Shown piece by piece: positions 42,017 through 51,348 of a stretch of DNA of 64,000 bases; position 1 is the stretch's first letter; the number at the start of each line of letters is the position of its first letter. Under the pieces are notes generated by a model. The model saw nothing but the letters and a program-made list of their open reading frames with translations, had not been told where the DNA came from and did no database searches. The translations under genes were made by a program, and so were the position numbers. Source of the stretch: Ramlibacter monticola (GTDB lineage Bacteria > Pseudomonadota > Gammaproteobacteria > Burkholderiales > Burkholderiaceae_C). The stretch covers positions 124,001-188,000 of the forward strand of contig NZ_JAEQNE010000004.1 of assembly GCF_016722785.1 (NCBI RefSeq), in the 5' to 3' direction.

Positions 42017-43111
42017 TCAGTGCTGCGCCGCCTCCCTGGCCCGGAACACCTTCGCCAGCTCGAACGGCGTCGTCACCTCCAGCTGGTCGAAGCGGCACTC
42101 CTGCGCCGGCTTGTCGTCGCGCCAGCGCAGGAACACCGCGGCATGCCGGAAGCGGTTGCCCTGCAGGTGGTCGTACTTGACCTCGCACACGCGCTGCGGC
42201 CGCAGCGGCTCCCAGCTCAGGTCCTTGCCGCCGCTCCAGCGGCTCTGCGCGCCGGGCATGCGCTGCGCGTCGCCGACCCCCGCGCCGGCCCACTCGCGCC
42301 AGGGGTGGTCCTCCAGCGCGTCCTTGCGCAGCGGCGCCAGCGCCTCCAGCAGTTCCTGGCGCATCCCCATGGTGAAGGACGAAGTCACGCCCACGTGCTG
42401 CAGCACGCCGTGCTCGTCGTACAGCCCCAGCAGCAGCGAGCCGATCGCGTCGTCGCGGTCCTTGTACCAGCGGAAGCCGGCCACCACGCAATCGGCGCTG
42501 CGCACGTGCTTGATCTTCAGCATCGCCCGCTTGCCCGGCTGGTAGCTCGCCGACTCCAGCTTGGCGATCACGCCGTCGAGGCCGGCCCCTTCGAACTTCT
42601 CCAGCCATTCCTCGGCCTGCGCCCGGTCGCGGGTGACCGGCGTCAGGTGCAGCGGCGGCCTGGCCTTGCCCAGCAGGCGCTCCAGCCGGGCCCGTCGCTC
42701 GGACTGCGGCAACTCCATGGTGGATTTGCCGCCGGCGGCCAGCAGGTCGAAGGCGACGAAGCTGGCGGGCGTCTCCTTCGCCAGCCGGGCCACACGCGAG
42801 GCGGCCGGATGCAGGCGCATCTGCAGCGCGTCGAAGTCCAGGCCGCCGGGCGTGGCCACCACGATCTCGCCGTCCAGCACGCAGCCCTTGGGCAACTCCT
42901 CGTGCAGCGCCTTCTCCAGCTCGGGGAAGTAGCGGTTCAGGGGGCGCAGGTCGCGGCTCTGCAGGTAGGTCTGCTCGGCGCCGCGGAACACCAGCGCGCG
43001 GAAGCCGTCCCACTTGGGCTCGAACAGGAAGCCCGGCCCGTCGGGCAGCACTTCGGCGATCTTGGCCAGCATCGGCTCGATGGGCGGGGAGGGCAGGCCG
43101 GTGGCGGACAT
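42017..43111 (-). CDS. ATP-dependent DNA ligase (LigD-ligase/LigC-like)
   Basis: A 364-residue ATP-dependent DNA ligase. The nucleotidyl-transfer Lys33 lies in FLFEPKWDGFRALVF (motif I, KxDG). Further motifs are CVLDGEIVV (III), FVAFDLLA (IIIa), GLDGVIAKLESASYQPGKR (IV) and MLKIKHVRSADCVVAGF (V). A C-terminal OB fold (GSLLLGLYDEHG, RVCEVKYDHLQGNRFRH) completes the enzyme. It resembles the ligase part of LigD and stand-alone LigC. Its convergent partner is the polymerase gene, so the pair may act in end joining or base excision repair. Confidence 0.92.
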   Translation of the reverse strand: MSATGLPSPPIEPMLAKIAEVLPDGPGFLFEPKWDGFRALVFRGAEQTYLQSRDLRPLNRYFPELEKALHEELPKGCVLDGEIVVATPGGLDFDALQMRLHPAASRVARLAKETPASFVAFDLLAAGGKSTMELPQSERRARLERLLGKARPPLHLTPVTRDRAQAEEWLEKFEGAGLDGVIAKLESASYQPGKRAMLKIKHVRSADCVVAGFRWYKDRDDAIGSLLLGLYDEHGVLQHVGVTSSFTMGMRQELLEALAPLRKDALEDHPWREWAGAGVGDAQRMPGAQSRWSGGKDLSWEPLRPQRVCEVKYDHLQGNRFRHAAVFLRWRDDKPAQECRFDQLEVTTPFELAKVFRAREAAQH

Positions 43112-43175
43112 GGGGCGTATTTAACCCTTTGCAGCCGATCCGTGGGGGGCGACGCGCGCCTGCCAGCCCTTCCGG

Positions 43176-43181
43176 TAAAAT
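43176..43181 (+). promoter_or_regulatory. -10 element of the ahcY operon
   Basis: TAAAAT lies 9 bp before the first base of the riboswitch (CCGAGG at 43191), where a -10 box is expected if transcription starts at the aptamer. A clear -35 is not seen. Confidence 0.5.
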
Positions 43182-43188
43182 CCGGCCC

Positions 43189-43255
43189 AACCGAGGAGCG
43201 TTGCAGCGTCCGCCATGGACGCGAGGCTCGGATTCCATGCAACGACGCTCACCCA
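43189..43255 (+). promoter_or_regulatory. S-adenosylhomocysteine (SAH) riboswitch
   Basis: The aptamer reads CCGAGGAGCGTTGCAGCG, then a P2 hairpin GCGTCC/GGACGC, GAGGCTCGG, and finally TGCAACGACGCTCACC. CCGAG pairs with CTCGG (P1), and GAGCGTTGCA pairs with the distal TGCAACG...CGCTC to form the family's long-range pseudoknot. The SAH riboswitch is known to stand before ahcY in beta-proteobacteria and to switch the gene on when SAH accumulates. Here it precedes ahcY by about 60 bp. A hairpin at 43252-43288 follows immediately and may be the expression platform. Confidence 0.92.
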
Positions 43256-43288
43256 CCTTTCCGTGCGGTGAGTCCTCCGGAAGGTGGG
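43252..43288 (+). promoter_or_regulatory. hairpin following the SAH aptamer, possible expression platform
   Basis: CCCACCTTTCCG and CGGAAGGTGGG pair over 11 bp with one bulged T. The left arm begins inside the ACC that closes the aptamer, so aptamer folding and this hairpin could compete. It ends 18 bp before the ahcY SD (GGAGCC) and lacks a T-run, which favours translational control. Confidence 0.5.
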
Positions 43289-43316
43289 CTCTCCACCATC
43301 ACGTTCCGGAGCCACC

Positions 43317-44753
<1,437 letters not shown>

Positions 44754-44759
44754 GAGCCA

Positions 44760-44786
44760 CGTCATCCCCGGCCTCCGGGGATGACG
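44760..44786. repeat. REP-like hairpin between ahcY and tlyA
   Basis: CGTCATCCCCGG-CCT-CCGGGGATGACG has perfect 12-bp arms. It shares GTCATCCCC/GGGGATGAC with the repeat at 14028-14053. It begins 7 bp after the ahcY stop and ends 9 bp before the tlyA ATG, so it could lower downstream expression or protect the ahcY message. Confidence 0.75.
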
Positions 44787-44794
44787 CCCGACCC

Positions 44795-45538
44795 ATGCGT
44801 GCCGACCAACTCCTCGTCGATCGCGGCCTCGCCGCCACCCGCTCGCAGGCGCAGCGCCTCATCGCCGCCGGCGTGCGCTGGTTCGACGGCGCCCGCTGGG
44901 TGGACGTGGGCAAGAACGGCGAGGAGATCCCGGAACAGGCCCAGATCGAGCTGCTCGATGCCTCGGAGTCGCGCTACGTCTCGCGCGGCGGCCTGAAGCT
45001 CGAAGGCGGGCTGAAGGCCAGCGGCCTCGACGTCACCGGCTGGACCTGCCTCGACGTCGGCCAGTCCACCGGGGGCTTCACCGACTGCCTGCTGCAGCAC
45101 GGCGCCGCCGCCGTGACCGGCGTGGACGTCGGCCACGGCCAGCTCCATGCCAAGCTGCGCCAGGACCCGCGCGTGGTCGCCATCGAGAAGCTCAACGCAC
45201 GCGACCTGCGCGACGAGCAGATCGGCGCCCACTACGACCTGATCGCCGGCGACCTTTCCTTCATCTCGCTGACGCTGGTGCTGCCGGCGCTGGCGCCGCT
45301 CGCCAAGCCGGGCGGCCACCTGCTGATGCTGGCCAAGCCGCAGTTCGAGCTGCAGCCGCAGCAGATCGGCAAGGGCGGCCTGGTGCGCGATCCTTCCCTG
45401 TATGCGGTGGTCGAGCAGCGCCTGCGCGAATGCTGCGCGGCGCTGGACCTCGACGTCGCCGGCTGGTACGACAGCCCCATCGCGGGCGGCGACGGCAACC
45501 GCGAATTCTTCCTGCACGCCAAGGCGAGGAGCCTCTGA
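44795..45538 (+). CDS. tlyA: TlyA family rRNA (cytidine-2'-O)-methyltransferase
   Basis: A 247-residue TlyA-type protein. An N-terminal S4 RNA-binding domain (MRADQLLVDRGLAATRSQAQ, about 1-62) is joined to an FtsJ-like SAM methyltransferase (SRGGLKLEGGLKASGL, CLDVGQSTGGFTDCLL, LIAGDLSFISLTLVLPAL, LMLAKPQFELQPQQIGKGG). Homologues 2'-O-methylate rRNA cytidines; some also have hemolysin-like names. Such enzymes release SAH, which fits its place behind an SAH riboswitch. Its stop overlaps the metF start (TGATG). Confidence 0.92.
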   Translation: MRADQLLVDRGLAATRSQAQRLIAAGVRWFDGARWVDVGKNGEEIPEQAQIELLDASESRYVSRGGLKLEGGLKASGLDVTGWTCLDVGQSTGGFTDCLLQHGAAAVTGVDVGHGQLHAKLRQDPRVVAIEKLNARDLRDEQIGAHYDLIAGDLSFISLTLVLPALAPLAKPGGHLLMLAKPQFELQPQQIGKGGLVRDPSLYAVVEQRLRECCAALDLDVAGWYDSPIAGGDGNREFFLHAKARSL

Positions 45539-46368
45539 TGCTTCCGATCTCCCTCGAATTCTTCCCGCCCAAGACGCCGGAGGGCGCCGACAAGCTGCGC
45601 GCCGCCCGCAAGGAGCTCTATGCGCTGCAGCCGGAGTTCTGCTCCGTGACCTACGGCGCGGGCGGTTCCACCCATGCCGGCACCTTCACCACCGTGGGCG
45701 AGATCCTCGCCGAAGGCGTGGAGGCGGCCAGCCACTTCTCGTGCATCGGCGCCACGCGCGCCAAGGTGCGCGACCAGCTCGCGCAGCTCAAGGCCATGGG
45801 CGTGCGGCGCCTGGTGGCCCTGCGCGGCGATCTTCCCAGCGGCTACGGCATCGGCGGCGAGTTCCTCTATGCCAGCGAGCTGGTGGAGTTCATCCGCGCC
45901 GAGACCGGCCGCGAATTCCGCATCGAGGTGGCGTGCTACCCCGAGACGCACCCGCAGGCGAAGTCGCCGCAGGGCGACCTGCAGGCCTTCGCCACCAAGG
46001 TCAGGGCCGGCGCCGATGCCGCGATCACCCAGTACTTCTACAACAGCGACGCCTACTTCCGCTTCGTCGAGGAGGCGCGCAAGCTGGGCGTGCAGGCACC
46101 GGTGGTGCCGGGCATCATGCCGATCACCAATTCGAGCCAGCTGCTGCGCTTCTCGGACGCCTGCGGCGCCGAGGTGCCGCGCTGGATCCGGCTGCGGCTG
46201 CAGGGCTTCGGCGACGACACCGCCTCGATCCGCGCCTTCGGCCTCGACGTGGTGGCCGACCTGTGCGAACGCCTGATCCGCGGCGGCGTCCCGGGCCTGC
46301 ACTTCTACACGATGAACCAGTCGGCGGCGACGCTCGCCGTGCTGCGCCAGATCAGCGCCCTGCGCTGA
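45538..46368 (+). CDS. metF: 5,10-methylenetetrahydrofolate reductase
   Basis: FAD-dependent MetF of 276 residues, making 5-methyl-tetrahydrofolate for methionine synthesis. Seen: ISLEFFPPKTPEG (catalytic Glu), FCSVTYGAGGSTHAGTF, LVALRGDLPSG, ITQYFYNSDAYFRFV, PGIMPITNSSQL and GLHFYTMNQSA. It overlaps the tlyA stop by one base and is translationally coupled. With ahcY it closes the methyl cycle, so SAH sensing can raise both homocysteine release and its remethylation. Confidence 0.97.
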   Translation: MLPISLEFFPPKTPEGADKLRAARKELYALQPEFCSVTYGAGGSTHAGTFTTVGEILAEGVEAASHFSCIGATRAKVRDQLAQLKAMGVRRLVALRGDLPSGYGIGGEFLYASELVEFIRAETGREFRIEVACYPETHPQAKSPQGDLQAFATKVRAGADAAITQYFYNSDAYFRFVEEARKLGVQAPVVPGIMPITNSSQLLRFSDACGAEVPRWIRLRLQGFGDDTASIRAFGLDVVADLCERLIRGGVPGLHFYTMNQSAATLAVLRQISALR

Positions 46369-46372
46369 AGGC

Positions 46373-47263
46373 TTAGGCCACGAGCGCGCGCGCGCTGCGC
46401 AGCGCCTGCTGCAGGTAGCTGCCCCCGAACAGCACGGCGTGGTTCAGGAGGTGGTAGAGCTGGTAGAGCTGCGTGCGCTTGAGGTCGGGCCAGATCCCGC
46501 CCGAGTGTTCGTAGGCTTCGCGAAAGCCGCGCGGCGGGCTGCCGAACAGCTCCATCATCGCGAGCTCCGCCTGCGCGTCGGAACACGACACGGCGGGGTC
46601 GAACACCACCGGCGTGCCGTCGGACAACATGCCCCAGTTGCCCTGCCACAGGTCCCCGTGGATCAGGGAGGGCCGCGGCGCGCGGCCGTCGGCGAACAGG
46701 CCGGGCAAGGTCTCGATCACCGCATCGATCGCGGAGCGCAGGTCGCCGGGCGCGTTGCGCAGGCGTTCCCGCATGGCGGCCAGGCGCGCGTCGGCGAAGA
46801 AGGCGATCCAGCCCGAGGCGGTGGGCGCCTGCGTGGGCGTGTTGCGCTGCGGCGTGGCTCCGACGTAGTTGTCGCTGCGCCAGCCGAAGCCCGCCGGCTC
46901 CAGCGGCGCGGCATGCGCGTGCAGCGCGGCCAGCGCTTCGCCGAAGCGGAAGCCGAACTCCGCGTCGGGCCGGCCGAGCTGCAGCCACTCGAGCGCGAGG
47001 ATCACGCCGCCGCCCGGACGATCGAGCACGGCACGCACCGCCGGCACGCGGATCGTCTCCGTGGCGGCGAGCGCGCGCAGCCCGTCCGCCTCGGCGCGGA
47101 GCATGCCCGCGGCCGTTTCGGCGGCGCTCTTGAGGAAGAGGAGTTCGCGGCCCTGCCGGGCTTCCCACGTGTCGCAGAAGGCACTGGCCCCGAGGGCCTG
47201 GAGCTGCCAGCGGCCACCCAGCAGTTCGCCGAGCTCCGGCAATGGTTCCTGCAGCTGTTGCAT
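46373..47263 (-). CDS. fructosamine kinase family protein
   Basis: A 296-residue kinase-fold protein of the fructosamine/ketosamine kinase family, which phosphorylates glycated amines so that the adduct falls off. Seen: LLFLKSAAETAAGMLRAEADGL (ATP-binding Lys and Glu), LEWLQLGRPDAEFGFRFGEALAALH, the catalytic loop SLIHGDLWQGNWG and DPAVSCSDAQAELAMMELFG with the metal-binding Asp. The ATG at 47263 is the first codon giving a family-like N-terminus. It converges on metF with a 4-bp gap. Confidence 0.9.
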   Translation of the reverse strand: MQQLQEPLPELGELLGGRWQLQALGASAFCDTWEARQGRELLFLKSAAETAAGMLRAEADGLRALAATETIRVPAVRAVLDRPGGGVILALEWLQLGRPDAEFGFRFGEALAALHAHAAPLEPAGFGWRSDNYVGATPQRNTPTQAPTASGWIAFFADARLAAMRERLRNAPGDLRSAIDAVIETLPGLFADGRAPRPSLIHGDLWQGNWGMLSDGTPVVFDPAVSCSDAQAELAMMELFGSPPRGFREAYEHSGGIWPDLKRTQLYQLYHLLNHAVLFGGSYLQQALRSARALVA

Positions 47264-47378
47264 CCGCGCAATTGTGGGTTGCGCATTCGTGAACGGCTGG
47301 GCCTGCAATGTATCAATGCGCGGCTTTGTGACACCCGCCGGAAGCCTGACTGTCGAGCCACGCTTAAGCTCGACGGCG

Positions 47379-47894
47379 ATGAAGTCGATCGTCTTTTCCC
47401 TCGTTGCCGCCGGTGGGGCGGCCCTCCTGGCCCCGTCCGCCCTGGGCGCCGGGCCGGCGCTCCAGGTCTGCGGGCCGCAGGTGTCCGTCGAGGAATTGCT
47501 GCGGCAGATCAACGCCGCGCGCGCGGCGGGCCACCGTTGCGGCGGCCGCGCGATGGGGCCGGCGACTCCGCTGCAGTGGGACGCCGCGCTGTATTCGGCG
47601 GCGCAGGGCCACTCGCTGGACATGGCCAAGCGCAACTACTTCGAGCACCGCAGCCCCGAAGGCGTGGACGTCGCCGCCCGCGCGTCCGCCGTGCGCTACC
47701 CCTGGAAGAGCGTCGGCGAGAACATCGCGGCCGGCGCCCGCAGCATGCCGGACGCCGTGCAGAACTGGCTGGAGAGCCCGGGCCACTGCGAGAACATCAT
47801 GAACCCCGCCTTCAGCGACGTGGCTGTTGCGTGCGTGGCACAGCCCGGCACGCAATGGGGCACGTATTGGACGATGGTGCTGGGGCGGAAATAG
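47379..47894 (+). CDS. CAP (SCP/PR1) domain secreted protein, copy 1
   Basis: A 171-residue exported CAP-domain protein. The signal peptide MKSIVFSLVAAGGAALLAPSALGA is followed by a single CAP fold: LLRQINAARAAGHRC, GHSLDMAKRNYFEHRSPEGVD, VGENIAAGARSM, VQNWLESPGHCENIMNPAFSDVAVAC and the terminal WGTYWTMVLGRK. The His/Glu/His set of the CAP cavity is present. Bacterial CAP proteins have no general function assigned. The next gene is a tandem paralogue of the same length. Confidence 0.9.
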   Translation: MKSIVFSLVAAGGAALLAPSALGAGPALQVCGPQVSVEELLRQINAARAAGHRCGGRAMGPATPLQWDAALYSAAQGHSLDMAKRNYFEHRSPEGVDVAARASAVRYPWKSVGENIAAGARSMPDAVQNWLESPGHCENIMNPAFSDVAVACVAQPGTQWGTYWTMVLGRK

Positions 47895-47945
47895 CCGGTT
47901 GCATTTGGACATGCGGTGTTAGCTCAGCAGTGGGAAGCTGAGCCG

Positions 47946-48461
47946 ATGCAGTCCCCTTCCATGTTTCGTCCCTGGGCCGTGATCGGCCTGCTGGCGCTCA
48001 CCTGCGCCTCGGTCGCCGACGCCGCCTACGTCACCCAATGCGGCGTGCAGGCGCAGGAAGCGCTGCGGCGCATCAACGCCGCACGCGCGGTCGGCCAGCG
48101 TTGCGGCTGGCGCAGCATGCCGCCGGCGCCGCCCCTGCACTGGAACGAGACCTTGCAGACCGTCGCGACCCGCCACTCGCAGGACATGGCGGTGCGCAAC
48201 TACTTCGACCACCGGAGCCCGGACGGCCGCACGATCCGCGAACGGGTGTCGGGCACGCCGTACAAGTTCAGCCTCGTGGGCGAGAACCTGGCCGGCGGCG
48301 ATCCCACCGTGACCAGCGCCGTGCAGGGCTGGATCGAAAGCCCCAGCCATTGCGAGAACATGATGGACCCGCGCTTCCTCGACGTCGCCGTCGCCTGCGT
48401 GGGCCGGCACGGAAGCCAGTGGGGGACCTACTGGACGATGGTCCTGGGGCGGCGCCGCTAG
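47946..48461 (+). CDS. CAP (SCP/PR1) domain secreted protein, copy 2
   Basis: A 171-residue paralogue of the preceding gene with the same plan: signal peptide ending about residue 26 (IGLLALTCASVADAA), ALRRINAARAVGQRCGWRSM, RHSQDMAVRNYFDHRSPDGRTI, VGENLAGGDPTV, QGWIESPSHCENMMDPRFLDVAVACVG and WGTYWTMVLGRRR. The two arose by tandem duplication. Its stop overlaps the stop of convergent rlmJ (CTAG). Confidence 0.9.
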   Translation: MQSPSMFRPWAVIGLLALTCASVADAAYVTQCGVQAQEALRRINAARAVGQRCGWRSMPPAPPLHWNETLQTVATRHSQDMAVRNYFDHRSPDGRTIRERVSGTPYKFSLVGENLAGGDPTVTSAVQGWIESPSHCENMMDPRFLDVAVACVGRHGSQWGTYWTMVLGRRR

Positions 48462-49363
48462 CCGCCCGACTCGACGAGCTGGGCCTGCCCCTTCCCGCGT
48501 CCCAGCACTTCCAGCACCGGCGGCAAGGTCTCCTGCAGGCTTGCCTTCAGCGTGTGCGGCGGGTTGACGAGGAACACGCCGCTGGCGGTCAGCCCCGGAC
48601 GCGGCGTGGCCTCGCCCGGCGTGTGCGTCTTCGCGCGCTCCGGAGACTGGCCGATGCTGAGGATGGCGTGCAGCCAGGGCTTGCCGGCCTGGTTGGCCAG
48701 CGTCTTCAGCCGGCGGGGCAGTTCGTGCGCCTCGGGCCGCGGGATCACCGGATACCAGATCATGTAGGTGCCGGTGGCGAACTTGCGCAGGCTCTCCTGC
48801 AGGGTCGCGGCCACGCGCGCGTAGTCGTGTTTCAGCTCGTAGCTGGGGTCGATCAGGACCAGGCCGCGCCGCGACGGCGGCGGCAACAGGGCGCGCAGCC
48901 CCTCGAAGCCGTCCTCGCGCTTGAGGCCGATCTGCCGCCCTGCGTGCAGCTGTTCGACGTGCGTGGCCAGTGCCTTGCTGTCGGTGGGGTGCAGCTCGAA
49001 CAGCCAGAGCTTGTCCTTCGCCTCCTGCCTCAGCAGGGCCTGCGTCACGAAGGGCGAGCCGGGATAGACCCGGGTCTTGCCGGAAGGATTGAAGCTGGCG
49101 AGCAGCTGCAGGTAATCGGCCAGCAGCGGGGGCGCCTCGGCCGCGAGCGGGCTGGCCACCAGTTTCAGGATCCCGTCCTGCGCCTCGCCGGAGGTGTCGG
49201 CGAAGTCGCTGTCGAGGCGGTAGAGGCCGGCGCCGGCGTGGGTGTCGACCACCGAGATCGCCGTGGGCTTGGCCGTGAGGTGCCTGAGGACTGCGATCAG
49301 CACCATGTGCTTGAGGACGTCGGCGTGGTTGCCGGCATGGAAGCCGTGGCGGTAGCTGAACAT
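48458..49363 (-). CDS. rlmJ: 23S rRNA (adenine(2030)-N(6))-methyltransferase
   Basis: RlmJ of 301 residues, methylating N6 of A2030 of 23S rRNA. Seen: MFSYRHGFHAGNHADVLKHMVL at the N-terminus (fixing the start at 49363), VVDTHAGAGLYRLDS (SAM-binding), YPGSPFVTQALLRQEAKDKLWLFE, and the catalytic VLIDPSYELKHDY (DPPY-like motif, here DPSY). It is divergent from rplM with 235 bp between starts. Confidence 0.93.
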   Translation of the reverse strand: MFSYRHGFHAGNHADVLKHMVLIAVLRHLTAKPTAISVVDTHAGAGLYRLDSDFADTSGEAQDGILKLVASPLAAEAPPLLADYLQLLASFNPSGKTRVYPGSPFVTQALLRQEAKDKLWLFELHPTDSKALATHVEQLHAGRQIGLKREDGFEGLRALLPPPSRRGLVLIDPSYELKHDYARVAATLQESLRKFATGTYMIWYPVIPRPEAHELPRRLKTLANQAGKPWLHAILSIGQSPERAKTHTPGEATPRPGLTASGVFLVNPPHTLKASLQETLPPVLEVLGRGKGQAQLVESGG

Positions 49364-49425
49364 GGGGGGTGGATGGTAGCCGGTTGCGGCAGACCGCCGC
49401 CAAGGCACAGGGCTCCGGATTTTCG

Positions 49426-49431
49426 TATAAT
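49426..49431 (+). promoter_or_regulatory. -10 element of the rplM-rpsI operon
   Basis: TATAAT, 168 bp before the rplM ATG, is a consensus -10 and implies a long leader (about 49438-49598). That leader carries several short hairpins: GGCACC/GGTGCC, GCGCC/GGCGC and GGTCCC/GGGACA. Confidence 0.65.
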
Positions 49432-49598
49432 GCCGGGTTCCGTAGCGATTCTGAGTCCCGCGACGGAGAACAGAGAGGGGCACCTGCGGTGCCTCGATGC
49501 GCCAGGGGCGCCCCGACCTGCATGCCACCTAAGAGGTCCCCGCCAGAGGGACACCGACCGTGGAAAAGGACTCGCCCAAACCAAGCTCGAAAGTCTTT

Positions 49599-50030
49599 AT
49601 GACCACCACTGTCAGCGCCAAGCCCGCTGACGTGAAGCACGAGTGGTTTGTGATTGACGCCACCGACAAGGTGCTCGGACGGGTAGCCAGCGAAGCTGCC
49701 CTCCGTCTGCGCGGCAAGCACAAGGCCATTTACACGCCTCACGTCGACACCGGCGACTTCATCGTCGTCATCAACGCCTCCAAGCTGCGTGTCACCGGCA
49801 CCAAGGAGACCGACAAGGTCTACTACCGGCACACCGGCTACCCGGGCGGCATCAAGGCCCAGACCTTCAAGGAAATGCAGGCCAAGCACCCCGGCCGCGC
49901 CCTGGAGAAGGCCGTGAAGGGCATGCTGCCCAAGGGCCCCCTGGGCTACGCCATGATCAAGAAGCTGAAGGTCTACGGCGGCGCCGAGCACCCGCACAGC
50001 GCGCAGCAACCGAAGCCCCTGGAGATCTGA
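49599..50030 (+). CDS. rplM: 50S ribosomal protein L13
   Basis: Ribosomal protein L13, 143 residues. Seen: [67 protein letters not shown] and the signature [22 protein letters not shown] use the ATG at 49599 ([16 protein letters not shown]), as in relatives; an upstream GTG at 49560 would add 13 residues. It is followed by rpsI after 2 bp. A leader of about 160 nt precedes it. Confidence 0.97.
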   Translation: MTTTVSAKPADVKHEWFVIDATDKVLGRVASEAALRLRGKHKAIYTPHVDTGDFIVVINASKLRVTGTKETDKVYYRHTGYPGGIKAQTFKEMQAKHPGRALEKAVKGMLPKGPLGYAMIKKLKVYGGAEHPHSAQQPKPLEI

Positions 50031-50032
50031 GC

Positions 50033-50425
50033 ATGATCGGTGAATGGAACAACGGCACCGGCCGCCGCAAGAGCAGCGTCGCGCGTGTCTTCCTGAAGAA
50101 GGGCTCCGGCAAGATCACGGTCAATGGCAAGGACATCGCCGAATTCTTCGGCCGCCAGACCTCGATCATGATCGCCAAGCAGCCGCTGGTGCTGACCGGC
50201 AATGTCGAAGCCTTCGACATCCAGGTCAACGTCCACGGTGGCGGCGAATCCGGCCAGGCCGGCGCCGTGCGCCACGGCATCACCCGTGCCCTGATCGACT
50301 ACGACGCGGCCCTGAAGCCCCAGCTGTCGCAAGCCGGCTTCGTCACCCGCGACGCCCGCGAAGTGGAACGGAAGAAGGTCGGCCTGCACTCCGCCCGCCG
50401 CCGCAAGCAGTTCAGCAAGCGCTAA
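50033..50425 (+). CDS. rpsI: 30S ribosomal protein S9
   Basis: Ribosomal protein S9, 130 residues, ending in the conserved Lys/Arg tail RRRKQFSKR that reaches the P-site tRNA. Seen: [47 protein letters not shown] and [23 protein letters not shown]. It is cotranscribed with rplM, and a strong terminator follows at 50451-50478. Confidence 0.98.
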   Translation: MIGEWNNGTGRRKSSVARVFLKKGSGKITVNGKDIAEFFGRQTSIMIAKQPLVLTGNVEAFDIQVNVHGGGESGQAGAVRHGITRALIDYDAALKPQLSQAGFVTRDAREVERKKVGLHSARRRKQFSKR

Positions 50426-50450
50426 GCTTTTTGCTGCAACGGCACGAAGA

Positions 50451-50478
50451 AGCCCGGTCCGCCGGGCTTTTTCTTTTT
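50451..50478 (+). terminator. rho-independent terminator after rpsI
   Basis: AGCCCGG-TCCG-CCGGGCT followed by TTTTTCTTTTT, 25 bp after the rpsI stop. Confidence 0.93.
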
Positions 50479-50613
50479 CCGCACCTTCGTTGTGGCGCCG
50501 AGACAGCGCGCACCGATTGCGTCAGGAAGCCTAGGACAAGCTGTCGTCCGACACAAAGCCGCACATGTGGAGACTTGTCGCTCCTGCCGGCTTTGGGCAG
50601 CATCCTCATCCAT

Positions 50614-51321
50614 ATGCGTTTCAAGCTGCTCCGTCGCAGGCTCACGATCAGCGCACCCAGCATGAAGGTGCGCAGCGCCATGCCCTGGCCCCTGCGTTGT
50701 GCCGGGGCCGCGGTCGTGCTCGGGTTCTGCGCGGCCATCGGCCTGTGGGCCTTCGAACTGGGCAAGGACATCGCCGGCGTCGACGTTGCGTCCAAGGAAG
50801 AACTCTCGCGGCTGCGGGAGGAAGTGGTCGGCCTGCGCCGCGATCGCGACCGCCTGCAGTCCGTCCTCAACACGTCCGGCAGCGCGATCACCGTCGAACG
50901 ATCGGCGCAGGAGCGGCTGGCGGCGCAGGTCCGCTCGCTGGAGGCGCAGAACCGCACCCTGCGGGAGGACCTGGGCTTCTTCGAGAAGCTGATGCCGGCC
51001 AGCGGCACCGAGGCGGTCGCGATCCGCGGCCTGCAGGCCGAGGTGCTCTCCGGCAGGCAGCTCAAGTGGCAGGTGCTGGTGATTCAGCCGGTCAAGAATG
51101 CTCCCGAATTCCGCGGCAGGCTGGAGCTGAGCGTCTCCGGCACCCTCGACGGCCAGCCCTGGCTGATGCCCCTGCCGGGCGGCCCGCAGGCCCTGCAATT
51201 CCGCCAATACCGGCGGCTGGAGGGCATGGTGGACCTGCCGCCCCAGGCCGTCGTGAAGAATGTCTCGGCCCGGGTGCTGGAGGGAGCGACCAGCCGGGCC
51301 GTGCAGAATGTGTCTTTGTAG
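50614..51321 (+). CDS. DUF6776 family membrane-anchored coiled-coil protein
   Basis: A 235-residue protein with one N-terminal transmembrane helix (CAGAAVVLGFCAAIGLWAFEL, about 31-51), a coiled coil (EELSRLREEVVGLRRDRDRL and RLAAQVRSLEAQNRTLREDL) and a C-terminal beta domain (LKWQVLVIQPVKNAPEFRGRLEL, GMVDLPPQAVVKNVSARVLE). It matches the Burkholderiales protein family found beside the bactofilin gene; function is unknown. It lies 27 bp upstream of the bactofilin gene, so a shared role in envelope organisation is plausible. Confidence 0.8.
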   Translation: MRFKLLRRRLTISAPSMKVRSAMPWPLRCAGAAVVLGFCAAIGLWAFELGKDIAGVDVASKEELSRLREEVVGLRRDRDRLQSVLNTSGSAITVERSAQERLAAQVRSLEAQNRTLREDLGFFEKLMPASGTEAVAIRGLQAEVLSGRQLKWQVLVIQPVKNAPEFRGRLELSVSGTLDGQPWLMPLPGGPQALQFRQYRRLEGMVDLPPQAVVKNVSARVLEGATSRAVQNVSL

Positions 51322-51348
51322 GTCGTACGTTCGTTGAGGAGCATTCCC

